From Mrakia gelida (taxonomy: Eukaryota > Basidiomycota > Tremellomycetes > Cystofilobasidiales > Mrakiaceae), in contig BRON01000013.1 in NCBI GenBank assembly GCA_024345305.1, forward strand, positions 124,001 through 188,000: a stretch of 64,000 nt of DNA. Direction: 5' to 3'. Positions 31,662 through 47,100 of the stretch are shown here, one piece after another. The notes beneath the pieces were generated by a model, which had not been told where the DNA came from, ran no database searches, and saw nothing but the letters and a program-made list of their open reading frames with translations. Position numbers and translations under genes: made by a program. The stretch's first letter is position 1. Every line of letters begins with the position of its first letter.

Positions 31662-33641
31662 ATGTCCTTCCTTGCCTCCTCTGCCAACCCAGTGCTCAAG
31701 ACGCTCATCCCCGTCGCCGTGAGCCTACTTCCACTTCCAATCATGTTGTACGACCCGGGGAAGCTGTGGCTCGAGTGAAGGAGACAAGACTCGAGCTCAC
31801 CTCGATTCCTCCCTTCCTTCTTCTTCTTCCCTTCCCATCCTTCTTACAGGCTCTCACCTTCGGACTGCAGACCACTTTCGCTATCCCAGCTATCATCAAC
31901 CAGAGTGAGAAGTACTACGATGTCAGTCCATCTCCTTCTCGTCTCTATAATGAGTCTCTCGCGGACGAAGAGATGCGAAGCTGACCTTCAGCCCTCCCTT
32001 CCCGTTCCCGTCCCTTTCAGCTCGCTGGAAGTCTTGGGTTCCTCTCTTCCGTCGCTCTCTCTGTTTACCTCCCAGCATCCAGGAACCCAGCTGGTCTTCT
32101 CATCGGCCTCAAGGGATTGAGCGGAAGGAGTGTCCTGCTTTCGACGATGGCAGCCCTTTGGGCTGGAAGGCTCGGAACCTTCCTCTTCCAGGTGCGTTTC
32201 AGCCCTCTTTGATCCTTCTTCTACAGGCTGCACCGTCTCGTCTCGTCGCCTGATGCTCTCTAGAGCTCGGGCTACACGCTGGTGTTCCGTTTCGTACCAT
32301 CTGCTGCTGTTCGTAGGATCTGAAGCTGACGTCTCTTCGTTCCCTCGTTTCCCTCGTTCCCCTCGTCGCCAGCGAATCCACAATCACCCTGACAAGAAGG
32401 ACTCTCGATTCGACGAGATCAAGGTCTCGCCTTTGAAGTTTGCTGGTGCATGGACCGGTCAAGCGGTCTGGATCTCTCTTGCCGCTCTGCCTGTCTACCT
32501 CGTCAACTGTGCGTCGTTGTCGTCTTTCTTCTCTCGCCGGCTCTCGATCAACCTCGACCTTGGACTGACCCTCTCTTCGCCCTCCTTCCCTCGCTCAGCC
32601 ATTCCCAAGGCTCGTCAGCCTCGACTCGGATGGCTCGACCTCGTCGGTCTCGGGATCTGGATTGGAGCGTTCGGACTCGAGGTCGCTGCTGATCGACGTG
32701 AGTTTTCGCTCTCCCTCCTTTCGCTTTCTGCAAGCCACGAGACGATGACTGACTTTTTGCTTCATTCTCTTACCGCTTCCAGAGAAGAGCGCTTGGAGGA
32801 AAGCCCGAAACGAGAAGAAACACGAGGAGAAGTTCATCTCTTCCGGAGTTTGGTCGTGGTCTCGACACCCCAAGTTAGTTCTTTCTTCCCTTCCCTCTCG
32901 ACCTACTCTACCCTCCAGATCTATTATCTCTCCCTCGCTTCGTACTGACATGACATCTTTCTTCCTTCGCTCCAGCTACGTCGGAGAGGTCAGTGCTAGT
33001 CTCTTCGTTTCAGACACTGTTCAGTCGACGCGTCTCGTTGCTGATTTTGCTCTTCCTCGCTTATCCTTCCCATTCGCAGGTCACGCTCTGGTCTGGGGTC
33101 TACGTTCTCTCGGTCCGAGCTCTCCTCGCTGCTTCCTCCGCTACCAGCTCCCCCATCGCTCTCAAGTCCGTCGCTCCGCTTCTCCCTCGATGGATCGTCG
33201 TCGCTGCTCTCATCTCGCCCCTTTTCGAGTACCTACTTCTGACCAAAGTGAGTCTTCAGAGCGAGGCTGAGGAGCTCTGAAAGGCTCATACTGATCGGCG
33301 ATTGCCCGTCTCTTCGCGTTCTGCTCTTCATCAGGCGTCTGGTGTTCCTTTGCTCGAGGTTCGTTTTCTTCCCATTAATGTGATTTCACGCTCGTCTGAC
33401 TTTCTTCTTTTCCTCTCTCCTCTGCGTTCTACAGGAGGCGTCCGAAAAGAAATACGGCGACGATCCCGCCTGGAAGGAGTACAAGGCGTGCGTCCGCGTC
33501 TCTTCTCGCTTCACTTCGCGTCGTCCTTCCCGCGAAAACATCTTTCCTAGATCGAAATCATGCTGACGAGATCTCTCTTCTACCATTTCGCGTTACAGGA
33601 AGGTTCCTGTGTTCTTTGCCTGGCCAGGAAAGCACATCTAG
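31662..33641 (+). CDS. DUF1295 / steroid 5-alpha-reductase-like membrane protein
   Basis: Multi-pass membrane protein of about 300 residues. The start at 31662 reads MSFLASSANPVLKTLIPVA, followed by exons ALTFGLQTTFAIPAI, GFLSSVALSVYLPAS, AALWAGRLGTFLFQRI, FAGAWTGQAVWISLAALPVY and GWLDLVGLGIWIGAFGLE. The C-terminal signature is SSGVWSWSRHPNYVGEV, then LISPLFEYLLLTK, GVPLLEEASEKKYGDD and a closing VPVFFAWPG at stop 33639-33641. The RHPNYxGE motif and the P-L-x-E-x-x-x-x-K-Y-G pattern are typical of the NADPH-binding end of DUF1295 and related sterol or 5-alpha reductases. The substrate is unknown; fungal members are often left uncharacterised. The gene sits entirely between the two arms of the EF-1alpha inverted repeat. 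Confidence 0.82.
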
Positions 33642-34978
33642 ATCGTTTCGCGTCTCGCGTCTCGTGTCGGTTTGTCGATGCATGTCGATTCATCGCACCC
33701 TTTCTACTCTTGGAAAGTCTGAGAACACGTGAGCTAAGTTCGAGATATCGCTCGGGACCTGGTGCTTCAAGGAAAGAGTCTCGATTCGGGCCAGAGGGGG
33801 ACGGAGGGAGGGTAGAGCGAGAGCGCCAATCGCGAGGAGAAGTCTTCGAGTTCGTCGAGCCGCGCTCGCGTCCTCCTCTTTCAGTTCTGTTCGTCGTATC
33901 AGCGACTCAGAGAAGTCAAGTCTCAAACTGTCTCTGATTAGGAGGCCGGTACTCGATCCGAGCAGTGGAAGGAAAGAGCAGCTCAGCTTCCCGTTCAACT
34001 GCGTCCTTTCGTCGAAGTCGCTTCCAGTCGTCCGCGAACCCTGCCTTTGATGAAGGTCTCGCTGGTAGCAATCCCTCCTGCTACTCTACTCATGGTTGCT
34101 GAATCAGCCCCTTTAATAATTGGAGAAAGCGGAGCTCGCTGCTCGCACAAGGCGAACGAAGAGTGAGCCTTCGACTCGTTGTTTTGATCCGTCGAGTACG
34201 CGTTGATCTCTCTCGAGAATCGCAACCAGCTGCCTCTCCATTCTACGGTTTGTTCTCTCAGTGTCACAGAAAGAAAAGCACCGATCTATCTCTGAGCCTT
34301 GAGGTCAAGCACGAATGAGCACCATCTTCAGTCGAAAGATGTGCATCGTAATAACGCGTTTCACTTCAGGGTCGACTCCCTGCCACTCTTCGACTCGATC
34401 CGGTCCCTTCAACTTCCCCATCCTTGACCTGATATGGAAGCTGAAATTCAGAGAGTGCGCTGGCGAAGGAGAATTCTGAACGAGTGGATTGGATAGCAAA
34501 CGTGGACGAGCTTCGGATTCGTGCCAAACGAAACGCAACAAGGTCGTTCAAGGTCAAATTTGCTCGAAGCAAGACGATCTTTCATCAGTCGAAGTAGTCT
34601 CAGCCGACACCAGAATTGTGCATCTTACTGTCGAAGAAGTTTGAGCGACTTGAAACGAAGAAGAGACGAAGGAAACCGGAGTATTACAGTAGCACGACAA
34701 TTTGATTGCGTCGAAGTCTCCTTCCCTCAAAGACGATCTCTCTTCGCCTTCACCATGACCTCTCCATCTGCCTACACCCCTGTTAAGTCCGAAGAAAAAG
34801 CGACGTCTCTAAATGCTCCAGTAGTTCGCCGAACAACAGGAGCACCACGACGAACTCAAGCCATCAAAATCCGTCCTCCCTCAGCTTCAACACCGAGTCA
34901 TCTCAAAGCAGCAGTATTTTGAGTTTGCGATCGAGTAGAAAGATAACACAGCACAAGTCCGTCCGTGGTGCTTCGTTG
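33642..34978. other. Region without a firm gene, between DUF1295 and repeat arm 2
   Basis: About 1.3 kb. The only suggestive item is an ORF with a real ATG at 34755-34922 (MTSPSAYTPVKSEEK..., 55 codons), basic and Ser/Thr-rich. In the next frame an open reading continues NTESSQSSSILSLRSSRK and runs into repeat arm 2. No splice site joins them convincingly. Several long frames on the minus strand are not supported by anything else. Confidence 0.35.
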
Positions 34979-35472
34979 GGAGAGCTTGATGGAGAAGAGG
35001 AGGGAGAGCAGAACAGCGAACGAGAACTGGACGCGACGACAACAACCTCTCCCTCCTCCTCGCCATCTTGCCCTCCCCAACGACCCTTCTTCCGAACTGA
35101 CCACCTCTCTACCAGAGACGAAGAATCTCGAAAGAGAAAGAAGAGACAGCAACAAACGCACTTTCCCTCCGACGAGCTACTCGCCTCCTCTTCTTCAGCT
35201 CCGGTCCTTCGCGAGACGACTCGACTCGACTCATTCTCACGAGTCCTGCTCTTCTTGTTCCTTGTCTCGCCCGAAGGGCGAGCTCATTCTCATTCTCTTT
35301 CTCTTTCCAAGACACCACTCTCTCAGTTGTTATTAACCCGATGAGACATGCATAAAGGGGATGGGGGGTGGAGGGGGAGGGTAAAAACGACGAAGTGCAA
35401 AGAAAAACGAAACGAAGGGAGAGAACAGCGATGAAAAGAGAGAAGTATAGGGAGCAATCGTTAGATCACTGT

Positions 35473-38205
<2,733 letters not shown>

Positions 38206-39783
38206 TGTCTGTAGAGAAGTGAACAAGAAGAGAAGAGAGGAGGAAGGGAGGGAGAAGGAACGAGTCAGCAACGAGGTTCGAGGAGCAGTTTTCGTTCGCA
38301 TGTTTGACGTCCTTCCAGCACGTTCATCAACCTCCCCAGCCCACCCAGATCCACCAGACCTTCCCTCAAGCTCATGAGGTATACTCCGAGGGTCAGAGAA
38401 GGCCGTAGAGCAGAAGAGAAGAGGAGGGGAGGCCGAGGAAGAGCGCTAGGCTCGTTCGCAAAACACTCCACCCTCTTCTTCCCTCCCCTCCCTTCCTCCT
38501 CTGCATCTCCCCTTCCCACCCTCCATCCTTCCCCAGAGCATCCAAAGAAGCGAGGTTTGATGGGTCCGAGGTGGGGGTGATGTGTAGAGTGTTGCTGTGA
38601 AGAGTAGAGAAGTAGGACTGACGATGTATAAAAAGGGTGAGTGGTGGTCTAAGGGCGAACGGAAGGGGAGCTGGCCACTCTCGAAAACCTCTCTGCGACG
38701 GAAAGGAAGGGGAGGGGCGCAACGGCTCGACCTCTCCCTCCCTCCCTCCCTTCTCCTCCTCCTCCTCTTTGCTTTCTTCTCTCAAGACACGGCCATTACT
38801 TATATCCAAATCTTCCCTTTGTAATCACACGAGAGAGCTCTCTCAACTTCCCTTCTTGAAGTGCTCTCTCTTCTAGGTCAAGAGGGTCGAACGCTCCTCC
38901 CTGTCTCTCCCTCCATGGAGACGAAGGTCAAAGCTCACCTTTCACCTCCTTCCCCCCGCCTGGCCCAACCTCTCCAGGATCTACCCGACCTCAGAACTCG
39001 ACCGTCTTCGTCCTCTTCATCCTTGCTGTCTCCAAAGCACGTCCAAGAAAAAGTTGGGACCGAAATTAAGCAGACCTTCACGACGCGTCGCGCTCCTCCC
39101 CAAACCTTCGCGAACAGCACCCTGAGCCTCAACCTTGACCTTTATACCTCACCCAAGACTCTTTAGCCCCTGGATTTGTGCATACCAGCCTCAGCACGTC
39201 GACCTTGACCCTTCTTCACCCTTTTTATCGACCTCAAAGACGCGTCACGAAGATTGAGCCCTCTCTTCGCGTCGTCGTCGTTCGCTCCCTCTCTCCCACC
39301 CCTGGCTCTTTACTCAAAGAGGAAGAAAGAACTCCAAGCAAACTTTTCTTCAGGCCTTTGCTTTATCTCCTCAAGCTCACTTGGCTTCATCAAAGCAGGA
39401 GCGAAGAAGAAGAGCAAAGGGAGGGAGAGCGGGACGCCGACGATCGCTTTCGTTTCTTCTATCACCGAGCTCTCGTCTTCGTTCTTGCCTTCTCTCGCAG
39501 ATTTTCCTCTCTAGCAGGGTAGATCTCAATCGAGCCTAGCTAGTTCTGCCAGTCTCGATGCAAACTTTTCCTCTGCTGAACGTGGAATGGCGCCGACAAA
39601 AGAGGGGTGCAGCGACGTCACGGAGTAGATTGGAATCTCCCTCCCTCCCCGACCCTCCCTTGCTTTCTTTCACTTCGCTCCCAACTCTCTCCTCCTCCTC
39701 CCTTCCCGCTTTTCCTTCCGCCCCTTCTCCCCTTCCTGCCCTCGGCCCCTCCTTAATCGCTTACCTCCTCCTCCGCTCGAGCG
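38206..39783. promoter_or_regulatory. Divergent promoter region of EF-1alpha and the surface-protein gene
   Basis: 1.58 kb, strongly CT-rich on the + strand up to about 38840. It holds the EF-1alpha leader with at least one intron (branch motif near 38270). TATA-like elements are seen on the minus strand at 39141-39146 (TATAAA) and on the + strand at 38627. Two ACGCGTC elements lie near 39083 and 39241. I see no coding region. Confidence 0.45.
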
Positions 39784-42178
39784 ATGCTCCTCCTCTCCTC
39801 CCTCGTCCTCGCTTTCCTGCCCTCCCTCGCCCTCGCAGGAATCGGCACCTTCACGATCAGCGAGCCTCAACAGTGCGGGAATCTCGCTCTCTCGTGGACT
39901 CATACAGGGTCGATTCAAGCTACCAACTATAACCTCATCCTCATACCTACGTCGGATCAGAATTCTGTGAGTTTTGGAGCCAAAGAGGAGAGAGGAGGGA
40001 AGGGAGCGAGCGACCGAACCCCCCCTCGTTTTCGAAGGAGGGTCGATCTTTTGTAAGACAGAAGACAAGCTCACACTTTTTTCTCTCTCTTGTTTGGGGG
40101 TCAATAGGTGCTTTCCAACCTCACCTTCACAGCTACCGATAACTCGTAAGTGTCGAGCTGAACATCGCAACGAGGGAGGAGCTCGTTCGACCACTTCCTC
40201 GGAGTTGACCTTCGTCCCTTTCGTCCTTTCCCTTTTTCCCTTTCACTCCCCTTCTTCCTCCCTTCCTCCAGCTACACCCTCCCCAGTCTCCCTCTCGGCA
40301 GCGGAGTCGAGTTCATCGCTCTCCTCCAGGACAGCGTCGACGGAGCAGACGGAGGACGAGTCTCTCAAGTCGTCAAGGTCGCCGACGGGAGTGGGAACGG
40401 AACGTCCTGTTTGGACAACTTGGATCACTCCCTCGACTCGACGTTCTCCGTTTCGACTACTACCCCTACTCAGGTTAGTGAGCTTGCCCTCCTACCTCTC
40501 TCGATGGTGGGAAAACTGACAATGCTTGCTATGCTTGAACTCTCAGTGCGGAGACTTCCAGATTACGTGGGAGTCCTCAGCGACGAACCCCATCGGTCTC
40601 ACTGGTGCGTCCATCTCGTTTCTCCCTCCACTTCTTTTCGTTAGTCTGAGCTCAAGACTGACTGCTCCATGCCTTCGCTCACGCTCTCTGCAGGTCTGAT
40701 TCCAGGAGGCATGAGTTTCGACGTCCCTATCACGGACCTCGCTGGTCGAACAGCAAGTTGGCCTTTCCGAGTCCTCGCTGGATCTCAAGTCATGTTCGCG
40801 ATGTCTGACGGTGGAACCAAGTGCGTCTCGAGTCGATCATACACGTCTCCTTCGTCTGCTGGTGAGCCAGAAGCAGAAACTGACCTTCTTCGCCTCGTCG
40901 TTCGTGTTCTTGCCTTCCGAAGGGGCTCAGCCGGGTCCTCGCCCCTCTACACCGTCGGAGCTGGTTCGACTTCGTGCATCAGTGGAGCTGCCAACGCTGA
41001 GGCAGCTGTCATTTACTCGTCTCTACCCGTTGGAGACGTGCCTACCACTCTCACGTGAGTTTTCCCGTCGTCTCGTTTTTTCTCCGTTGCGATCTCTCGA
41101 ACTGACGCGTTTGTTCGTTCTCCTTTTCTTACCTTTCCTTTCCTTCGATGTCTCAGCGTCTACGCTACTCTCACCGTCTCAGGAGGAGTCCAGACCGTCT
41201 TCGCCACTGCTTCAGCGACTTCGAACTCGACGGGTACTGGATCTGGATCGTCGAGCTCGGGGAACTCGAACTTGGCTGGAGGATCGAACCACGCTGGAGC
41301 CATCGCTGGAGGAGTCGTTGGAGGAGTGGGAGGTCTCTTGATCCTCGCTGGGTTGATCTGGTTCTGCGTTAGGAAGAGAGATAAGCAGAGACGCTTGGAC
41401 GAGAAGGCTTCTCGTTCGTACCTTTCCTTCTCTTTGTTTGCGCTCGCGTCTCCTCGTCCTGACTCTTTCCTCCCTTCGTTCCTCCTCGCTCGCAGAGAAC
41501 GACATGATGGCTGCCGGTCGACCCTGGTCTCCTCCTCTTCCCTCCGACCCCGAATCCAACCCTATCTACCAACCCTCCCCAGCCTTCTTTGGAAACGGAA
41601 ATGGAAACGGAAACGGAAACGGCAACAACTCCTCTTCGGCCCTCGGAACAGCAGCAGGATCCACCCACGCGTCGACCAACTCCCTCTCCTCTCCAACCAA
41701 CTCCAACTTCGGTGGAGGACTCAACACCTTCGCTCCCTCCGCCTTCTCCCACGTCCCTCCTGGGGGACTCACCGGCTCGTCGTCTGGAGGTCACGGTAGC
41801 GAGTCGGAGGGAAGGTTGTCGAGCGAGAAGAGAGGTCTTTACACCGGTTCGAGCTCGATGGGTTTGGGATCGTCGGAGGGAGAGGACTCGCCTCTGAGGG
41901 GACCTGGGGTGCTCGGTGAGGATAACAGGAGGGACTCGGTGACGAGGTTCGTGAGGCACGAGGATGCGGGAGCGGTTCCTCAGTCGTCGACGAACGCGAC
42001 GACCCCGCCGGAAGAGGTCGTGGATTTGCCTCCTCTTTGTGAGTTTTTCTCGTTCTGGTTTCTCTCTACCTCCCAGATCCTCTTATGTCTCTCCCGTCTC
42101 GAGCTAACCTCCTCCCTCTTTCTTGTCCTTTCTCCAGACCAAGACGCCGGCGAGCGAGCCTCAACGACTGGACACTAA
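39784..42178 (+). CDS. Predicted single-pass surface glycoprotein (Mid2-like architecture)
   Basis: The start at 39784 gives a clear signal peptide (MLLLSSLVLAFLPSLALAG). The extracellular part, spread over about seven exons, holds conserved-looking cysteines (PQQCGNLALSW, GTSCLDNL, CGDFQITW, TSCISGAAN) and a Ser/Gly/Thr-rich stem. One transmembrane helix follows (AIAGGVVGGVGGLLILAGLIWF), then a basic stop-transfer RKRDKQRR and a long cytoplasmic tail with a Gly-Asn repeat and acidic/Ser clusters. The last exon (PPLY|QDAGERASTTGH) ends at 42176-42178. This layout is common among basidiomycete cell-surface proteins with a Mid2-like membrane region. I do not recognise the ectodomain and assign no function. 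It is divergently transcribed from EF-1alpha. Confidence 0.75.
41591..41627 (+). repeat. GGAAAC hexanucleotide repeat coding for Gly-Asn
   Basis: Six near-perfect GGAAAC/T units encode a (GN) run in the cytoplasmic tail of the surface protein. It is a likely site of length variation. Confidence 0.8.
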
Positions 42179-44113
42179 ACGCTCACTCTTCCATCTCTCC
42201 TTCAAAAACGACAACAACCACATCACCACCTCCCTGTCTTCTCCCTACATAACGACCAACGAACTCTCTCTCTCTCCTTCCCATCCATCCACTCTACTTT
42301 ATCTCCTTTAACGAACCAAACTTCAACCTGCTCTCCCTCTCTCTCTCTTCCCCTCCCACCCCCATCCTGGCTTGCTCAACCCCAAACCATCTTAGCGCTA
42401 GCCTCTCACCCTCACCCTCATCTCCCTTACCTCCCATCTTCGGTTTTGCCCCCTTGCCTCTTCTCTCGAACCTGTTCGTGCGTGCCTGCCTCGCCTTTTT
42501 TGTAGCCCTAGACCCGTCTTCGTTTCGCTTTCTTGGGATCCGTTCCTTTTTCTTCCTTTACTGGTATTATCAGGCTTCACACATTCTTCGGTAATGGTCA
42601 TGAACATAAACTGCTCGTGCGTGCGTGTGTTGGGCTTTGGGGAAAGAGAGAGAGAGAAAGGAGTGGACGAAGAGGGAGCGGGAGGGAGGGTCAGGACGAG
42701 ATGGAAGACCGAGGCGTTTGCATTGACTTCATATCCACGTCTAGTTACGAGTGTATCTCGAAGGACGATGGCCGACTGAAGGCGGGAGCTCTCCCGGATC
42801 ACCACGTTGATGGCCTAAGAACGGAAGACTCCAAGGTCGCGTTGCGGACTTTCGACTCCCTCGTTCCCTCGACCGCGACGTACCGACGATCCTCTTCTTA
42901 ATCTGTTCCTCTCAGAGGCATCGATTACTCGGGGTCCTGCGAAGAGATGCGGAGGGGCAAAGTCGTCCCGAAATCGAAAGCAAGTCGAAGCTCGCGTCGT
43001 CGGCGCTCTCTCTTCAGCTTCGAATCGAGCGCTCTCTCTCTTCTGACCAGCGATACGAGAGGCCAGGTGTCTGTATCTACTTGGTAATACTGTCTGCTGT
43101 TCGTATCTTATCTTCGAGACTGAAACACTGCCGTTCTCGAGCCAAGGACGCGGGTAAGTGAGCTCTCGTTTCTCGTTTCTCCCCTTCTCGCGCGTTTCTC
43201 TCCCAGAAGACGACGCTAGATCATCAAGTGGAGGCGTGCAACTTGATTCGAGTATGAGCCTCTATGGAGTGTGAGTCGAAGGGAAAACGAGAGCAGAAAG
43301 AACGAATCGCTCGTCGCGAGGGAAGTCGGAAGCTTGACGCGTCTGCTCCTTGACGACGACGAACGGCCCGCTAGACTTCCTGAGCGCTCCTCGGACCCAT
43401 CTCGTATCTATCTGTGTATTTGACCATTCTTCTCTATCTCCTGTCTGTAACTCCATCGAGAGCAGAAGAGCGAAGGGAAGCAGGCAGTCTCAGTTGGACG
43501 CGGGGAAATGGTTGAATCGCCTCCCTCCCCCATCCCTCTTCCTTGACCCCGGCCCATCTTCTTATCTTCAGGGCAGGCTCGCCAAGGCTTCCCTTAGACC
43601 TCTCGAAGTAGCGCCCATGAGGGTCTAACGGAGAAGGCCAAGTTCCTGCTCTTCATCTATACCTTCCTTGGTTCTCTTCCTCTCCAAGGAGACGGGCTCT
43701 CGTCGCTCTTCTTTCGCGAACTGCTTACAAATGCTACCGAACCGACGTATCTCTCTGTTCCGGGCTTTGTGCTTATCTGGAAATAGGCCCTTCGAAGTGG
43801 GCGAAGGGCTCGACTCGATTGGACACGCGTGGGGACGATGGATCGAGCGGACTCGCCCGTCGCGACTTTCTCCCTCGCCCTGGCGTCTTGCTTATCCTGA
43901 ATCAAAAACCTTTCAGACGGCTGTACCGCTCATGATAAGGCTCGAACGCTGAGAACGCTCAAGTCGAGAGAGGTTCGATTGAGCGCTCGCATTCCTCCGA
44001 CCCTCCTTTCCCCTTCAACGGCCATCTTCTTTCGCCCTCGACACTTCTTTCCTCCTCTTTCCCCTCAACCATTACCTCTCCCCTTCACTACTACCCCCTC
44101 CACTACTTTCAAC
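42179..44113. other. Region without a supported gene
   Basis: About 1.9 kb between the surface-protein gene and the permease. The first 250 bases are CT-rich 3' sequence. Frames of 60-130 codons occur on both strands but show no splice context or family resemblance. The last 150 bases are a CT-rich leader to the permease. Confidence 0.4.
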
Positions 44114-47100
44114 ATGGATTACGACGAGAAGAAGGATTACGATACCACCAACGTTACCGTCGAGGCTGCTCGAGGCGACGAGGATGGTGAGTTGATTCTG
44201 CTTCCCGCTCCGCGTGCTCTCGTCCATCGCTAACTTCCTTCTCCTTCCCCTCCCTCAGATGTCATGGTCGACGTTCACACTGGTATTCATGACGGTCTTC
44301 AGAGGAGAATGCAGCAGCGACGTTAGTTCAATCAATCTCTCGCTCGTCCCATCGACGTCGTCGAACTTCAGCTCACCCTCGTCCCTCCGTTTCTCCCTCC
44401 CAGACGTTCAGATGATTGCTCTCGCAGGTCAGCAACCTTCAACAGCCCGAAATAAAGTCTCGGCTGATACTGACGAGCTCATTCCTGCTTTCTTCTTCGC
44501 CTCCCTCAGGAACTCTCGGAGGTTTGTCTCTTTCCGTCTCGAGCGAGGCCTCATGCGACTGAAGCTGACTTCTCCCTGTCGTTCTCACCTTCAGTCGGAC
44601 TCTTCTTGGGATCCGGAAAGGCCATCGCTCACGCTGGTCCCGCAGGAGCTTTGATTGCTTACTTGCTCATCGGAACTGTCGTTTGGTCGATGTGAGTCGT
44701 CCCATCGCTTGCTTCGAGCGGGAGTCGACAAGAACTGACCACGGACTTCTCGTGCCTCAACTCCTAGGATTCAATCCCTTGGAGAGATGATGTGCTACGC
44801 TCCTATCGCTGGTGGATACGTGCACATGGCTGGTTAGTTCAGACTCAGCAGGAAACCGAAACGAGATCGCGTTCTGATCGCTTTCGTCTCTGTATCTTTT
44901 CCCTTCGCTCAGAGAGGTACATCCACCCCTCCGTCGGTTTCGCTCTCGGATGGATGCAGTGGTACAACCACGTTGTCTCTCTCCCTACTGAGATCATCTC
45001 GGCTACCCTCATCATCGGATTCTGGATCGAAATGACCACCGCTCGAGTTCGTTCCTCTTTCTTCATCTCGCTAGAGTCTTCGCTTCGAGCTGGTGACTGA
45101 CGCGTCCTCCCTCTCGTCCAACAGCTCGCTGGTTTCATTACTCTTCTTCTCTTCCTCTGCGCTTCTTTCAACTTCCTCGGAGTGAGTTTTCTCCCCCTGC
45201 CTTTCCGAAGTCCTCTCCTCGACGCGTCGTTATCTTTTCTGACGCTCGCTCGCCCTTCCTTCTTCCGCGTTCACCCCCCAGGTCCGTTGGTTCGGAGAGT
45301 CCGAGTTCTGGTTCGCTATGATCAAGATCTCGCTCATCCTCGGTCTTATCATTGGAGGACTCGCTGTGGATTTGGGAGGAGGACCTTCCGGAGATCGAAT
45401 CGGTTTCGTGAGTCGCCTCGCCTCGCGTCGCCCGACTCGCCTCACTCTCCCTCAATCTGTGCTGACCTTCGATCAATACTGTACCCTCGCAGCGATACTG
45501 GAAGAACCCTGGAGCCTTCGCTGAGCACATTCTGCCCGGAGCCATCGGTCGGTGAGTCGCGTCGCATTTTCTCGTCTCCTCCCTGACTCCTTCGCTTCCT
45601 TCTGACGCTACCCCTTCCCTTCCTCTTTCCATGTGATTGTCGTCCACAGATTCATGGGATGGTTCACCACCCTTCTCCAGGCTGCTTGTGAGTAGAATAT
45701 CTGTCGGACGAAGGCGAGGAGCGCGCTGAGCTGATTTTCATTCTTCGTCGTGTCTCCGCATCTCAGACTCCTTCTCTGGAATGGAGGCTCTCGCCATGAC
45801 CTGTGCTGAGGTCGTCAACCCTCGAGCCAACATGAAGAAGGCCGTCAACCGAATCTTCTACCGAATCCTGTTCTTCTACGTCTTTGGGTGAGTTCAGCTC
45901 CCGCCCAAATTAAACGCGTCGCGACGCTGACCGTTTACCCTCTCGCTCGCCTTATTCAGTATCACCATCGTCGGTATGCTCGTCCCTTCGGATGATCCTG
46001 ATATCCTCCAGTCCACCGGAACCGCTGCCTCGTCGCCCTTGTTCGTTCGCTCTTTTCGTCTCCTCTCGCGAAGCTCAAACTGACCGCGCTTTCTCTCCTT
46101 CCTTCTGACAGCGTCATCGCCTTCAACCGAGCTGGAGTCAAGGTTCTCCCCCACATCATCAACGCCGGAGTCTTGACTTCCGCTTTCTCTGCGTCTAACT
46201 CTGGTCTCTACGGATCGAGCCGTTCGTTCACGTCTCACCTCCCTCGCCTAGTCGTCCGCCTTGACCTGCGCTGACGATCCTCCATTTCTTCCTCCCAGGA
46301 ACCATCTACGGACTTTCTCTCCGAGGACAAGCTCCCAAGATTCTCTCCAAGACCACCAAGAGTGGATTGCCCATCGTCGCTCTGGGATTGTGAGTCTTTC
46401 TCCTCGTCGTTGCTTGACGAGCGCTTTCTGGTTCTGACTTTCCCCTCTACTCCTCTCGCAGCTCCGTTATGTGGATCTTGCTCTCCTACATGTCTCTCTC
46501 CGAGGGAGCCAGCACCGTTCTCGGATGGCTCTCGAACTTGACTTCCATCGCTGCTTTCGTGAGTTTCAAACCTCGCGACTCTTCACCCGAGTTCGATGAT
46601 CTGACCTCTCTCTCCTCTTCGCGTCGACTCACAGATCTGCTGGGGTACCATTTGCACTGCTTTCCTCCGATTCAAGGCCGGATGCGAGGCTCAGGGTATC
46701 GACCGAAGCGCTTCCAAGTTCCTTTACAGTCAGTCCGAAGTCTCGTTCGTCGCGTTCGTCGCCGAGGTCGAATCCCTCTGACCTCTTCCCCTCTTCCTCT
46801 TCTCTCGACTCACAGACAAGTTCCAGCCTTACCCTGCGTACGCCCACACTAGACTTCGATCGTCCTCGCGCAACATCATCCGAACTGACCGTCGTTCCTC
46901 TTCGTCTCTTCTCTCGTTCAGTTACTGGGCTCTCTTCTGGTGCGCTATCGTCGTCGTCTTCAACGTGAGTCTAAATACTTCGATCCGCGGGCCTCGGCCG
47001 TGAGACGTTGAAGGTCTCGACGACCTCTGCCACTTCTTCGTTCTGACGACCTCGCTCCTTTCTCTTCCTTTCCTCCCCCAGGGTTACCCCGTCTTCCTCA

